From NCBI GenBank assembly GCA_021018995.1, contig CM037591.1, positions 75,233,901-75,297,900 of the forward strand: DNA of 64,000 nt. Reading direction: 5' to 3'. The stretch comes from Chloranthus sessilifolius. Its lineage: Eukaryota; Streptophyta; Magnoliopsida; Chloranthales; Chloranthaceae. Below the pieces are notes generated by a model. It ran no database searches and had not been told where the DNA came from. It saw only the letters and a program-made list of their open reading frames with translations. Numbering within the stretch: position 1 is the stretch's first letter; each line of letters starts with the position of its first letter. Positions 22,316-33,547 of the stretch are shown piece after piece. Position numbers and translations under genes: made by a program.

Positions 22316-24910
22316 TGTTGAGGTATTTTAGGTGCTTGCTACTGACTTTATTGGAAATGGTGATAAGAATTAGGTTAGTGAAAATCAAAGGTGGATTGAA
22401 GAGCAGCAAGCCTAAAAATACACAGACCTGCAAGATACAGGGCCTGTTGTAGCAAGTTTTAATAAGAGTTTGTCCTACAGGGAAAGTTGATCTAAAGCTC
22501 CAAGGGAGCTATCTTTAGTAGGCCCTCCAGATTTGGCTACAGATCTGGCAATCCTAAATGAAAGGGAATTTATGGTCACTATAGTCTAAATCCTAAGGTA
22601 ACTTAATGCCTAAACTACAGAAAGGTTGAGAAGAATGGTGGAGTGTAAGAAAATAAATATAAAAGGGTGAGAAGTATGCTATTAGATGCAGGTTTTATAA
22701 CTTAGACTCAGATCTGCTGCTATAGAAATCCTGTCTAATGGCTACATTATCACCAAAGAGGAGAAAGGATCCAACTCACCCCTGTGCCATGATCCAATCC
22801 CTTATGGCTATAACCTGTCCACTTAAATGGTCACAGACTATCCAATAGGGGAATCACAATCCAGAGATGGGTCAGAACAAGTTTATCATTATAGGCACTA
22901 CTTCATCCAGGCTACCAGCTCAAGAATCCATAGGAACCTCAACCTCTAAAGTTCTGTGTGTGGGGCTAGGCCTACAACGTGCACTAGCCTGGATACACAG
23001 AACCAGCAAGAGTTTGAGTACTAGCTTTTAAGCTTAGCTATTCACAGCTTTAGAAAGATAGCAGTGATCCAGTCGCAAGCCTACAATCTCTACAGCCAGA
23101 TCAGATCTGCCATTTAATGGTGGGTCTATACAAATGCAGGGGAGTCTGTCTCTGCACAATCTCTCACAAGGCTACAAGCACAAGTGCAGAGAAGAAAAAT
23201 CTATCTTAGATCTGTAGATTGGCCTCACCCTAGGGCTATAATCTATCCACTTGAATGTTCACAGACTATCCACAGAGGCTATCCTCCTCACAGAGGTCTA
23301 AGACAGAACAAGAACATTGCTGTCGCCACCATGTTCACAAGGCTACCAGCTCAAGCTCCCATGGGGATTCAGATTTAGTGGGTCCTGTGGTGGGGCTAGG
23401 CCTGCAATGTGCCTAACCTGGACACAAAGGGCACTTGGATCTAAGTAAAACCTTAAAAACAATCCTCCATTACTTACAATACAACTTAGCAATGGAGGAT
23501 CTCAAGGCAGCAGCCTTGTACAGAACAGCTCACAAAACACCAATCCCATACATGCAATAGATCCTATTATAAAACTCTATTAAAACTATACCAAATAATC
23601 ATTCAAAGGCATAGCCAGCAAGTGCTGGACTATGGAGAGAAGGAAAAAGGAAAAAGAAAACTCCTAAACCCTAACCTTAGCCTATTGTAATTCTATAGTC
23701 GATTTTAAGAAGGAGTACAAAAGTCAAGTCCTTTAAACCTAAGCTAGGCTTAGGCTTATATAGCAGTCGGCTCTCTGTGAATTAGTGTTAGGAAAACCCT
23801 AATTTATCAATGCTATCATAGCCCATTTATGTTTTTTGCATGCCTCGGGGTGCATGCACAGAGATTGGAGCATTGGAGTGCGTGCCCTAATTGCTGGAAG
23901 TTCCCAGATTGCCCCTATAGAAGTGGGGAGAAGTTAAGAACCTGAGCCTCACTAGGTAGAAAGGCTTTTCAGGTCTTATCGCGTGATAGAATTGGCATCA
24001 CAGGGTTGCTTTGACTTAAAGCTCTTGCAATCGCGGGATTGGTACTTTGGTCATCGCGGGGATGCTCTGGTCGTCGCGGGATTGCTCTTTCCATTTGAAG
24101 GGCGTGGGAATTGCGCACGCAATTCGTTCCTTGATGAATCCCGCGGTGATCCTCGCGAAGAAAATAATGTACATGGGCTTCTGGATCGTGTGAGCAGTTC
24201 CTTGAAAATTTGTATCCCACGACAACTGTGCGACAGCTGCGCACAGGAATGCTTGGAGCTCTCTCTATTCAGTGAATCGTGCGAAGGTTGAAGACTCATC
24301 TCTTGAGCTGCACGAGACTGCGTGAGTGCTTATGACTGAGCCTCGTTAGAACCACACAAAGTCTACTTTTCAATTCCTTCTGTCATCAAATCGCGCGAGA
24401 ACAGCGCGAAGACTGCGCGACCAGTTGGTTTGCTGCCTTTAGAAGCCCGCGACAACTGCGCAACGCATTCTTTCTGGTTCAATTGAGCCCTACGACATCT
24501 GCATGAGGCATTCTTCTTGACTTGTTTCTGCTTTGCTATGCCTATGCTGTAGCCAATTCTCTGTCTGGGTTCAACCTCCTTTCCTCTGAGGAACTTCTGG
24601 GGCAACAGTAGGCTTCTTGGCATGGTTAGGGCTTATTTGCAGCTTCTGCTTATTACCTATAGGATAGACTTAAAGCACATTTATTAAATGATTAAGGGTC
24701 TAATAGAGATTAAGTTAAGGGGTGAAAAGTGGTACTTTTCAAGTCAAACCTAATCTTTGCTAGTCCCTTAGCAAAGCTGTAACTAATTAAATGCCACTTT
24801 TGTAGGGATCACGGGTACATTTAGCATATGTACCAAGCCTTTAAAACCCCTAGGTGATCCCTAGTGGAGGAGTGAAGTCTCCTGAGGGTTTTCAGTGAAG
24901 ACACCCACAA
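22316..24910 (-). mobile_element. 3' LTR of the Athila-like element (right edge approximate)
   Basis: The left edge TGTTGAGG at 22316 is preceded by ATCAA. It aligns with 37743-39597 up to about 24150, after which the partner copy is missing. The right edge is uncertain. TG on the minus strand at 24909 (plus ...ACACCCACA) is one candidate. Another is near 25549, where a polypurine-like tract (plus strand GCTTCTCCTCTTCTTTT) follows CA. About 23980-24490 carries CpG-rich words such as GAATTGCG / CGCAATTC (24108-24125) and CGCGCGAGA. Confidence 0.7.
24805..24863. other. Nested inverted repeat
   Basis: AGGGATCAC and GTGATCCCT form 9-bp outer arms, and inside them GGTACAT and ATGTACC form 7-bp arms. 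The distance of the inner arms is short and that of the outer right arm longer, so two stacked stems are possible. It lies at or near the right end of the 3' LTR. Confidence 0.5.
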
Positions 24911-26571
24911 ACTTCACCATTAGAACAGTTAAGTATAGTGCAGTTAATGACAACACAGATTTCAATGTACAAAGCTTCATTCCACACCCATTCTTTAACA
25001 CTTAGAGGAAACTGCAGCAGTGTTGCAGGCCATTTAAAACTTAAAAGTGAACATGTGTTTGCATCACCACTATTCATTTTACATTAGAAATTCAATGTGT
25101 ACAAATCAGTACCCAGCTTGCCTTAAATTCAAAATTCAGGTTGGATACAACCCCAATAAAGTCAAAATTTAGACCCAATTCTCACTAGGGCTATCTCTCA
25201 ACATTAACAATCTGAGGGTGTTCACATTCAAAATAGCTCAAGAGTAGTTATAGACCCCAAATGGGCCTGCAAGCATGAGCATAGGCAAAGCTTCTAATTT
25301 CTGGCATCCTCGTGAACTTTTAGCATAGATTGGATAACTCCTCATCTCCACATGATAGCTCATTTTACTTTGGATCCACAAGGTCTTTCTGAATGGGTTG
25401 TAATGTGGCTTATGGGTGAGGGATGTAAAGAATCAAGGGGTAAAAAGGGAACCCAAATTAAGAAATCAGCAAGGTAAGGAGTGATTCATGACTTCACAAC
25501 CTTCATTTCAGCAAAACTTCATCTTACTTGATATATTCCAGAATCAAAGTGGCCAGCTTCTCCTCTTCTTTTCAATTTTTAAATGATGTTCTTCTCTAGA
25601 CTTCTCTTTCTTTTTCTCTTTTTATTTTTATTCAATCTTTTTATGATTTTTTTATGATGAACTGCCACACTGCTATTCATAAGTTGCTTTTCTTCACCTT
25701 CCACAGAATGTTAGACCATTCTCAATATCTTTAACTCCTTCTCCTTTACCTTCAGAATTCTCAGAGTGAGGGTGAGGTTAAATCAGGTCATGACGTTAAG
25801 GTGCAAGTATTCTAGTATTTGTGAAAGAAAAGTATGATTTTAAGGCTCAACTAGTGTATGCGAAAGGGTAGATTTTAAAAGGTTGGATTTTCAGGCTCAA
25901 ACTGTTCAAATGAAGGCCTTGGATCATTTCCTTAGTATCATGAGTGCTGTCAATTAGTTTTGATTTGGAGGTGCACAACTTCTAGTGAAAAAGTCTTGAT
26001 TCAATCAGTCCTCAGAGCAGAAATAATGCTAAAAACACTCTTCAAAAGAAAATGATGAGCCTAAATCTCACTAGGTATGGTCCTCAAATTAACCCATGGG
26101 GTGTATTTTCATCTGTTTCTCTCCTCTTAGGTTCACTGAGTATTAACTGAAATTTTTTTTGTTATAGCTTCATGGTGGTGTCAAGATTTTAACTTTTTCA
26201 GTTTCGAGAAGTCTGCAAAAATATTTTAATTTTTTACAAGTTTCCTCATTGTATCAAGTAAAGTGGAAATTGACTTTATTTATCCCAGTTATACCACCAT
26301 TACTGCACTAAATTAACTATTCTATTGGCAGACCTATCCTGCCACACCCCCAAACCATGAGGAGCAGTGTCCTCAATGGTTTAAAGGCTAGACTGGATGT
26401 GCAGTAGATTGAATACAGAATAAAGAAACACAGACGAAGACAGAGAAATGAAAATAATCAAAAATGCTAAACTGAACAGTATAGAACCAAAAGAAACATT
26501 CATTATAATATAAAGAAAATATTACAAAGAGATGTAAAAAGAACAGACAAAATGGGGGGGGGGGAGAGGGA
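24911..26571 (-). other. 3' noncoding region of the Athila-like element
   Basis: No ORF here is convincing. A pyrimidine-rich stretch at about 25555-25640 (purine-rich on the element's strand) could include the polypurine tract. A run of G (about 26554-26565) and GGGGGAG repeats mark the start of the proline-coding end of the small ORF next door. Confidence 0.4.
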
Positions 26572-26811
26572 TCAAGGGGGAGTCGGTGGGGGAGGGTTTG
26601 AGGAAGATGGTGGGGGAGATGCAGATGGTTCGATTTTTTTCTTCTTTTTCTCTCTCTTCTCCTTTTTCTTCTCCTCCTTTGCCAAGATCCGCTGAACTTC
26701 TTCATACTCATCCCACAGAAATTATAACGGGTCCGGCTCCTTAGGCGGTGGGGGGTCCAACCACATGGGATAGAATTTATTAGGGAACTCGTTGGGTTTG
26801 TCATTCGCCAT
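26572..26811 (-). pseudogene. Small lysine/proline-rich ORF with one stop
   Basis: From ATG at 26809-26811 the frame gives MANDKPNEFPNKFYPMW, then a TAA at 26722-26724, then a highly charged stretch (EYEEVQRILAKEEKKKEKR) and a Ser/Pro-rich end at TGA 26572-26574, 80 codons in all. The ordered composition (charged helix, then PPP) suggests a real former small ORF in the Athila 3' region. Function is unknown. A longer frame across 26388-26948 is a shadow in another phase. Confidence 0.45.
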
Positions 26812-27504
26812 GGTTGTGAGGAGGCCTGGATAGCTAGGGTTAGAAGAGGAAGGATGAGATGAAGAAGAACCAATGTCCTATTTAAAATATTTGAACGATG
26901 GAAAATGAATCGGCATAATAAAGTTTTGTCCCTTTCCAAGGTTGGCAATAAATTGTGATTGTGTGGGGAATGATAAAGCGCACAATGGATTATGGGAAAA
27001 GAGAGCTAACAGTAAATGATGGTCTAAATTTAGGCTTGGTATTTAAGGGGATCCTGTGTATCGCGCAGCTGCACACTGGAAGGTGTGGAATTCTGTATTG
27101 CGCAAGTTTAGGACTCCGCGAGGAAGCTTTAGACAGGTCCCACAATTATGAAAATGAAGCCATTTTAATCCCTTGATCGAGATCAACACTCAACCTATGG
27201 GCCCCTTTTGTGCTAAGGTGTTTATTTACACAAGGTCATCTAGTTGCCATCTGCATCTACCCTTCACATGGATTCCTATTTCAAATGAGCATAGCCTCCC
27301 TAAATTCATCTCCCATATTATTGACAAAAATGGATAATACGAAGACTAATTTGAAAAATACACAAGCACACAGAACAGATTTGGCACATGAATTAATATA
27401 CAAAAAAAAAGAGAAATTCTATTAACTTGAAAAAATATTTACAATTGTAATTACAATGAGAAGATTAGAAGGGAACGAAAAGAAAAGCCTAAGTACAAGC
27501 TAAT

Positions 27505-28494
27505 CTAAGAGGAAGAAGAAGAATCTGAATCGGAATCTGTAAGCCAATCCCAGCCCATATTTTGAGCATGTTTCCTAAGGGCAGCTTTGTCCTCTTTTTT
27601 TCGTGCTTGCTTCTCAGTTGGACTCATTTTCTTCTTAGCTTTACTCTCAGATGGAGTCCTTTTCCTAGGCTGCCTTGGTTTCTTTGGTTGAGCTGGTGGT
27701 TTCTTGGTAGTAGGAGCTTTTGGTGCCCTCACCCTCATCTTTCTGGTTTTGGGTTCAGGAGGGACCATAGGTGATTTGCCTTTGTCTTTCTCAGTGGGGG
27801 CTACTGGGGACTTTCCTTTTACTCTAGGTTCAGGCTGGCCAGGGGGTTTTGCCTCCTCAGACTGGGTAGCTGGCTCTTTACCAATTTTTATAGAGGCTGT
27901 TGTATAAGCAGTCCTCTTAGCAGTGACTTTCCTCTGTTTAGGATAAGTTCGCTCTTTTGGAGGTACAACAGAGGCCTTGATAGGTGGAGGCTGCTCTGTA
28001 GGAGGTGATGAAGGAGGGGCAGCAGGGGCCTTCCCTTTCTCTAGCTGGATCTTTGGTTGTGCCTCCTCAGACTAGGCAGCTGGAGCTGGAGTAACTTTAG
28101 GCTCGAGTGCATGCAGGAGAGAGTGAGGTGGGTCATTGAAAGATTTCGCTATATGGATTTTGTGTTTAAGGAGGTCAGTCTCATAGATTTCCTTTTGGAG
28201 TCTAAAGATCTCCTGGGCATTGTTGAGCCTCTTCTCGAAAAGTCTAGCTTTCATCTTCTCTGTAGCAGTGTTTGCTTTCTCCAGCTCCAAATTCAACTAA
28301 TTATAAGTAGCTATAGATTTGGCCTTCTGATAGGGCTCTAAGATATTAGTCCACCCCAAGGAGACGCCCAGTAGTTGCAGTCTGTGGGCTTCCTTCATTT
28401 CATCAATCTGCTGCAGCAGGGGGGTCTCAATTGATTGCCTAAGTTGTGCCATGCCCCTCAGGACATCCTTCCTAAGATATGGATAATCCGTCAT
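27505..28494 (-). pseudogene. Coiled-coil, Lys/Pro-rich, acidic-tailed ORF
   Basis: One reading frame runs 28494 to 27505 with only a few stops (near 28297, near 28072 and between 28071 and 27769). It begins MTDYPYLRKDVLRGMAQL, has helical coiled-coil-like sequence (TATEKMKARLFEKRLNNAQE), then a Lys/Pro-rich basic region and ends LTDSDSDSSSSS. It lies downstream of the 463-codon ORF on the same strand and may be its former C-terminal half, separated by frameshifts at 28495-29300. No function is known to me. Confidence 0.5.
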
Positions 28495-29266
28495 GGCATG
28501 GAGGATGGTGAGGTAGGGAGGGATGTAAAAAAATTATTTGGGTGCAATAGGCAGAGAGGAAGTGGAGGGGGCAAACTGTGATTGGTCCTGGGTGGGGCTA
28601 GGGAGGTGAACAGTGGGTAAGCCTAGTTGTGGGGAGAAGGGAACAGGTTCTGGGTCTGTTTGTCAGTGAATGTTAGAGGGGGTAGGATAAGAGGTGGGAT
28701 GGAGGGTATAGGGGGGAAAGAAAATGAAGTAGGCTCCCTAGGGGTAGGTGGTGGTGGTGGATGAAAAAGGGGAATGGTGAAAGGGATGAAAGGGAATGGG
28801 GGGGTTGGGGGGATAAAAGGGATTATGGGTGTTGGATGGGGTTGGGAGTCAGAGATGGATTCAGTTTGGGTCTGTTTGACAGTGGAAAGGACCAGGGGGG
28901 ATGGAGTGGATTGGTGAGGGATGGGTGGGTTGGTTAATATCTATAGGGTGGATTGGATGGATGTGAGTTCAGTCTGCATCTGGTCCTAGGTGTGTGTAGT
29001 GGTGGATAATTGGGATTGGATGTCTTGGATGAGGGAGAGGATGAGTGTCAGTGTGTCTGGGCTAGGGGGTTGAGTTTGTGTAGAGGATGGCACAGGTTGA
29101 AAAGGTGACGAAAGTGCATGATGGAAAGTGGAAGGAGGGGGAGAGTGGGACTCTGGTGAGTGATGTTGTGATGTAATTGGAGAGTCCGGGAGGGGGGTGT
29201 AGTGGGTGGGCATAGTGTCAAGGAAACTAGCTATAAAGGCTTGAAATCCTATGGTTGTGTTAAGGT
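28495..29266 (-). pseudogene. Pro/Ser-rich linker between the extra ORF and the coiled-coil ORF
   Basis: 28986-29303 is open for 105 codons (starts MPTTSPFPDIDLNLNT, then Pro/Ser-rich, ending with ILSLIQDIQSQLSTT). It overlaps the 463-codon ORF in another frame, as expected after a frameshift. 28495-28985 is T/G-rich on the plus strand and looks like the same low-complexity linker without a clean frame. Confidence 0.4.
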
Positions 29267-30658
29267 TTAAGTCAATGTCTGGGAATGGTGATGTGGTAGG
29301 CATGGCTGGAGTGGTGTCTTTTCAAGGTGAGGTGTGTTAGTGGGGATAAAAGGGATTGTGGGTGGTGTTTGGGAGATGGTGGGGGTTGTCTCAGTGGTTT
29401 TCCATTTCTTGTAGGAAATGAGTGGAGGGCTGTTAGATTTTTGTGAAGATGATGGGGGTATTGGGGTTGTGTATTGAGGTAAGGTAGCGGATGGGGAGGG
29501 GCTTGCATGGGGGGTGGTGTCCTCCCAGGTACTAATCACAAGTGAAGGGGGAGTGGGCATAGATGATGAGGACAGAGGAGGGTGAGAGATAGATGGAATA
29601 GGGGTAGTGGATGCTGGAGTAAAAGGTGGAGGGGAAATAGGTGCTGCTGCAGCATTGGTGGTAATAGGCTCTAAAATCTCCTCGGTAGCAGGGGTAGACC
29701 TTGTTACTGCTGCCTCATCCGCTTGCTTGGGAAGGGCCTGAGCCTTAGCTTTCTTCTTCTTCTGGGCCTCCATCAGGCTCCTGCTGATTCCCCATTGCCT
29801 CTTGGTAAAAGTAGTAGGGGCAAGGGTGGTAGTCCCCTCTATTTTTTCTATCTTGTACCCCCCTTTTAACAGTAGCTTGGTAATGACTCTGGCATAGGGG
29901 AGTGTGTGAGGCTTCTTGTTCTGCCCTATCTTCTCCACTAGGTCTTTCATTGCCTCAAAGATGAGCCAGGCTGCATGGAAGCCATGGCCGAGAGAGAAAG
30001 AATAGGCAGCATCCGCAATGGGAGTTCTCCTCTCCTGCTGATGTCCTGAGCAGTAAATGTTCTTTCGCAGGACTTGGTCAATGAAGAGGAGTTCAGGCTC
30101 CAATTCTCTTCTTCTGACCGAATCCCCTGAGGCCTTTAATCCTCTAGTCAAAGCCCTTACAATTGTATCAATGGAGTCGCTCAGGGGGGGGCCATATCCA
30201 CAGCTAGGGTCGAATGCAGTTAGGATGCCCAATACTTCTGCAATCACTTTGGGGCTCACTAACATCTCAAAATCATCAATCAGCACCAGCAAGCATACTT
30301 GTCCATCCTTGTCCTTTTTTATCCTGATGTGCTGGTAAAAGAGTTGCATTAGCCTAGGGTAGGCTAGTGCTGGAATTTCTCTCCTCAAGGGTGTCAGGCC
30401 CGCCTTGCTCATAAACTGCACGGCAGAGCCAGAGAGGGGCTCCTTCTCAAAGAATGGTAGGTCAAAAGCTGTTTCAGGCTCTAATGGGATCGAAGCCATG
30501 AGCTCTGAAGGAGTAGAAAACTTAGGGGTTGGCTCCTCCACCTCCTCAACCACTTCCTTCCCTTTTTTAGGTGCCTTTGAAGTCTTGGCCTTATTAGGGG
30601 TGGTCTCAACAGGGGCCTTATCCTTGCTCCTCTTCTTTGGTGCACTCTTGGGGGCCAT
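29267..30658 (-). CDS. Extra ORF after integrase: 'putative plant transposon protein' type, 463 codons
   Basis: The frame is intact. It starts MAPKSAPKKRSKDKAP with a Lys-rich tail (residues 1-45), then a globular part about 55-300 containing LPFFEKE, YPRLMQLFYQHI (100-111), GYGPP (154-158), QERR (208-211) and YARVITKLLLKG (255-266), then a Pro/Ser/Thr-rich end. No signal peptide or membrane segment is evident, so it does not look like an envelope protein although it sits where Athila elements carry their third ORF. A decayed relative lies at 52676-56090 in the chromovirus. It resembles the Pfam family 'putative plant transposon protein' (Transposase_32) as I remember it. Activity is unknown. 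Confidence 0.75.
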   Translation of the reverse strand: MAPKSAPKKRSKDKAPVETTPNKAKTSKAPKKGKEVVEEVEEPTPKFSTPSELMASIPLEPETAFDLPFFEKEPLSGSAVQFMSKAGLTPLRREIPALAYPRLMQLFYQHIRIKKDKDGQVCLLVLIDDFEMLVSPKVIAEVLGILTAFDPSCGYGPPLSDSIDTIVRALTRGLKASGDSVRRRELEPELLFIDQVLRKNIYCSGHQQERRTPIADAAYSFSLGHGFHAAWLIFEAMKDLVEKIGQNKKPHTLPYARVITKLLLKGGYKIEKIEGTTTLAPTTFTKRQWGISRSLMEAQKKKKAKAQALPKQADEAAVTRSTPATEEILEPITTNAAAAPISPPPFTPASTTPIPSISHPPLSSSSMPTPPSLVISTWEDTTPHASPSPSATLPQYTTPIPPSSSQKSNSPPLISYKKWKTTETTPTISQTPPTIPFIPTNTPHLEKTPLQPCLPHHHSQTLT

Positions 30659-31876
30659 TACAACTTCTACCTTCGAATATGAGAAATGGAGACTGATATC
30701 TAACTGCTTACCCTAAAATCCTAGGGTTTGGTTTGATCTGACCCACAGTGCACCGCAAGATCTCTGAGCATAGGGCAATAGATGGGGGTGATGTTAGGAA
30801 CAAATCTGTAGATTCTTGGTGTGAATGATAGGTTGTAGAGTGGATGCTGGAGGAGAGAGGTAGAAGAGCACCAGAAGCTAGGGTTTCATAGAGTGAAGAA
30901 GGAAAAGAATACTGGAAAGGGAGACAAGCGCAGAGTTAAAATAGTTATCACGAAGCTCGGCGCACTTTGGAACATCTGGTCGCGGGATTGGAAATGAAAC
31001 CTAGCGAAGGAGCTATTCAACTTGGGTTGCGCGACAATCTCCCAGGTTGTCCTTGGAGCGTGCGACAGTATGTGAAGAATTTCATGTGAATTGTGCGAGC
31101 GGCTCCCAGGTCTCCATTTTGATTGTGCGAAAAGCTCTGTGGTTCACTTTGAATCTCACGATAGCCATTGAATCTCACGACAGCTAATGAAGTATTCCTG
31201 TTGAATTGCGCGGGAGTCGCCCAGGTTTCCTGCTGAACCTCACGATAGCTAATGAAAAGCTCTATGTGGATCGCGCGAGAGGTTCTCAGGTGTACTTAAA
31301 TCTCGTGACAGCTATAGAAAGGTTCTATGTGAACTTCGCGAGAGTCTCCCAGGCTTCCTTTTGAACCTCGCGTCACCCTCTGAATCTCACGGCAGCTGAT
31401 GAAGTATGCTCTTTGTATTGCGCGAGAGTCTCTTAGTCTTACTTTTGGACCTAGCGACAGCAGAGTATAAGACAGAGAGCATGTGCTCTCTGTTCTGCCC
31501 TTTCCATATGTGCTATGGTTGGATCCTAGGCATGACTCTCACCATGGGTACCTCTAGACACATTAAAAATCAATCATTCAAGCAAAGACAACAAAAATCA
31601 ACCTCCCACATTATGCATTCAAGTAAAAACTATCTATCCAAGAGCAGTAAACATCAAACCAAGAATACAAAATTCAAGTCAGACAGGTTCAGACTAAAGT
31701 GGGGCCACTAAAATTTCCTAGAGAATTTGAACCAAAGAAAACAAGACAAATCAAACAAAACCAAAGTACATATGATACAAAATTGACACACTTGTGGATC
31801 AGTTTAATGAAGGATCCCCTTGAAAGTGAATGGTGTCCAGGGGTTCAACAGGTTTTTCGAAACAAGGCTTAAGCCT
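30659..31876 (-). other. Noncoding interval between integrase and extra ORF
   Basis: It has no coding frame. It holds the CpG-rich word array at about 31040-31440 and, between the array and the ORF start, about 300 bp that could serve as promoter or leader for the extra ORF. A subgenomic or spliced transcript is the usual proposal for such ORFs. No clear splice sites were assigned. Confidence 0.45.
31040..31440. repeat. CpG-rich word array upstream of extra ORF
   Basis: About six units follow the plan [T]CGCGCGAGAG..CTCCCAGG.TTCC, at about 31050, 31095, 31207, 31269, 31335 and 31418. Between them are CTCACGACAGCT or CTCACGATAGC words. The same CGCGCGAG and GCGCGACA words occur in this element's LTR (24390-24460). 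CpG is dense here and rare in the flanking DNA. Confidence 0.8.
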
Positions 31877-32996
31877 TTAACCATTCACCTTCAAAGTTTT
31901 CCCAGACTTGGGATCCTTGATTTCCATAGCACCAGATGGGGAAACACTTATAACAATGTAGGGACCTTCCCATCTGGATTTCAATTTGCCAGAAAAAAAT
32001 TTAAGTTTGGAGTTAAACAACCAAACCTTGTCACCAGCTATGAAGCTCTTTTTCAATAGCCCCTTGTCAAAGAAAGCTTTGGACCATTCCTTGTAGATCC
32101 GGGCATTGGCATACGCATCCATCCTTAGCTCTTCCAATTCTAACAACTAGAGCAACTTGTGATGACCAGTAGAAATTAGGTCTAGATTTAAATGTTTAAT
32201 GGCCCAATAGGCCCTGTGTTCTAACTCCACTGGGAGATGACAAGCCTTGCCATAAATCAGTCTGAATGGGGACATACCAACGGGAGGCAGTCCTATAAGC
32301 CCACAGTGCATCATTAAGCTTGTCAGCCCAATCTTTCCTATCAGTTCTCACAGTCTTCTCAAGGATGTGCTTGATCTCCTTATTTGAAATTTCAACTTGC
32401 CCACTGGTTTGTGGGTGGTAGGGAGTAGCAATCCTATGGGTGACAGAATATTTCTTGAGCAAGCACTCGAAATTTCTGTTGCAAAAATGGCTACCCCCAT
32501 CACTGATAATGGCTCTAGGGGTGCCAAATCTTGAGAAGATATTCTGCTTTATAAACTTGAGGACAACCTGATTATCATTAGTTCTTGTGGTAATGGCTTA
32601 TACCCATTTGGAAACGTAATCCATTGCCACTAAGATGAAATGAAAACCATTTGAAGGATGAAAGGGGCCCATGAAATCAATACCCCAGACATCAAACAGT
32701 TCCACAACAAGGATGGGCTGCAAAGGCATTGAGTTTCTTTTAGACAGCCCTCCTAATTTTTGACATCTTTCACAGGTCCTGCAGTGTGCATTGGCATCTC
32801 TAAATAAAGAAGGCTAATAGAACCCACACTGCAAAACTTTATCAGCTATTTTTCTTCCACTAAAGTGGCCTCCACAGGTATTTTCATGGCACATGGCCAT
32901 AATACTGGGGACATCACTCTCGGAAACACATTTCCGGATGATTTGGTCTGCACAATACTTGTATAAGCAAGGTTCCTCCTAGAAAAAGAATTTAAC
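31877..32996 (-). pseudogene. Integrase of the Athila-like element, several stops
   Basis: Visible in order: zinc-binding CHENTCGGHFS and CERCQK, core DVWGIDFMGPF (first Asp), GTPRAIISDGG (second Asp) and PQTSGQVEISNKEIK (Glu), then the C-terminal part 31877-32146 with AGDKVWLFNSKLKFFSGKL and GPYIV. Stops occur at TGG-type Trp positions (for example after YVSKWV and at GFY*P). A frame change lies near 32200-32300. It is degenerate but readable throughout. Confidence 0.88.
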
Positions 32997-33547
32997 CTAT
33001 GAGAAAAATAGGTCATTGTCCATTTTTGTCCAATGGGCAGGAATCTTGCCTATAACTAGATAAATGACAATATGTGCATACCAAGGAACCAAGGATTGGA
33101 TGGCAAACAATTGCTCATCCGAAAAAATATCATTTGTAGCAAGGTCATCAACACCTTTTTCCAAAATAATTCTGGACAAGTGGTCAGCCACCACATTTTC
33201 TACACCCTTTTTATCCTTGATTTCAATGTCAAACTCCTACAGCAGGAGTATCCATCTAATCAACCTGGGCTTCGCATCCTTCTTGGACAATAGGTACTTC
33301 AATGCAGAGTGGTCAGTGAAGATTACAGTTTTAGACCCACGTAGGTAAGGTCTAAATTTGTCCACAGCAAAAACCACTGCCAGAAGCTCTTTCTCAGTTG
33401 TTGTGTAATTCAGCTGAGCTTCAGCAAGTGATTTGCTGAGATAGGCAATGACCACTGGCAGCTTATCTTTTCTCTGGCCCAAAACAGCACCTATTGCCAA
33501 GTCGGGTGCATCACACATCAGCTCAAAGGGCAGTGTATAGTCAAGTG
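32997..33547 (-). pseudogene. RNase H and connection domain of the Athila-like element
   Basis: 33237-33518 has the acidic residues in CDAPDLAIGAVLGQ, TTEKELLAVV and FTDHSALKYLL. 32997-33194 continues with MVADHLSRI, the usual start of the segment between RNase H and integrase, then FAIQSLVPWYAHIVIYL. One stop separates the two pieces, and a frameshift near 33540 separates RNase H from RT. Confidence 0.88.

Noticed and set aside
26388-26948. 186-codon minus-strand open frame with an Arg/Lys run
   Set aside because: A different frame of the same DNA gives an ordered small ORF (26572-26811). The long frame ends in random hydrophobic sequence.
29267-30658. Envelope-like glycoprotein in the Athila third-ORF position
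   Set aside because: No signal peptide, no membrane helix, and no fusion-like segment. It is basic and then Pro-rich, and its relative is in a chromovirus.
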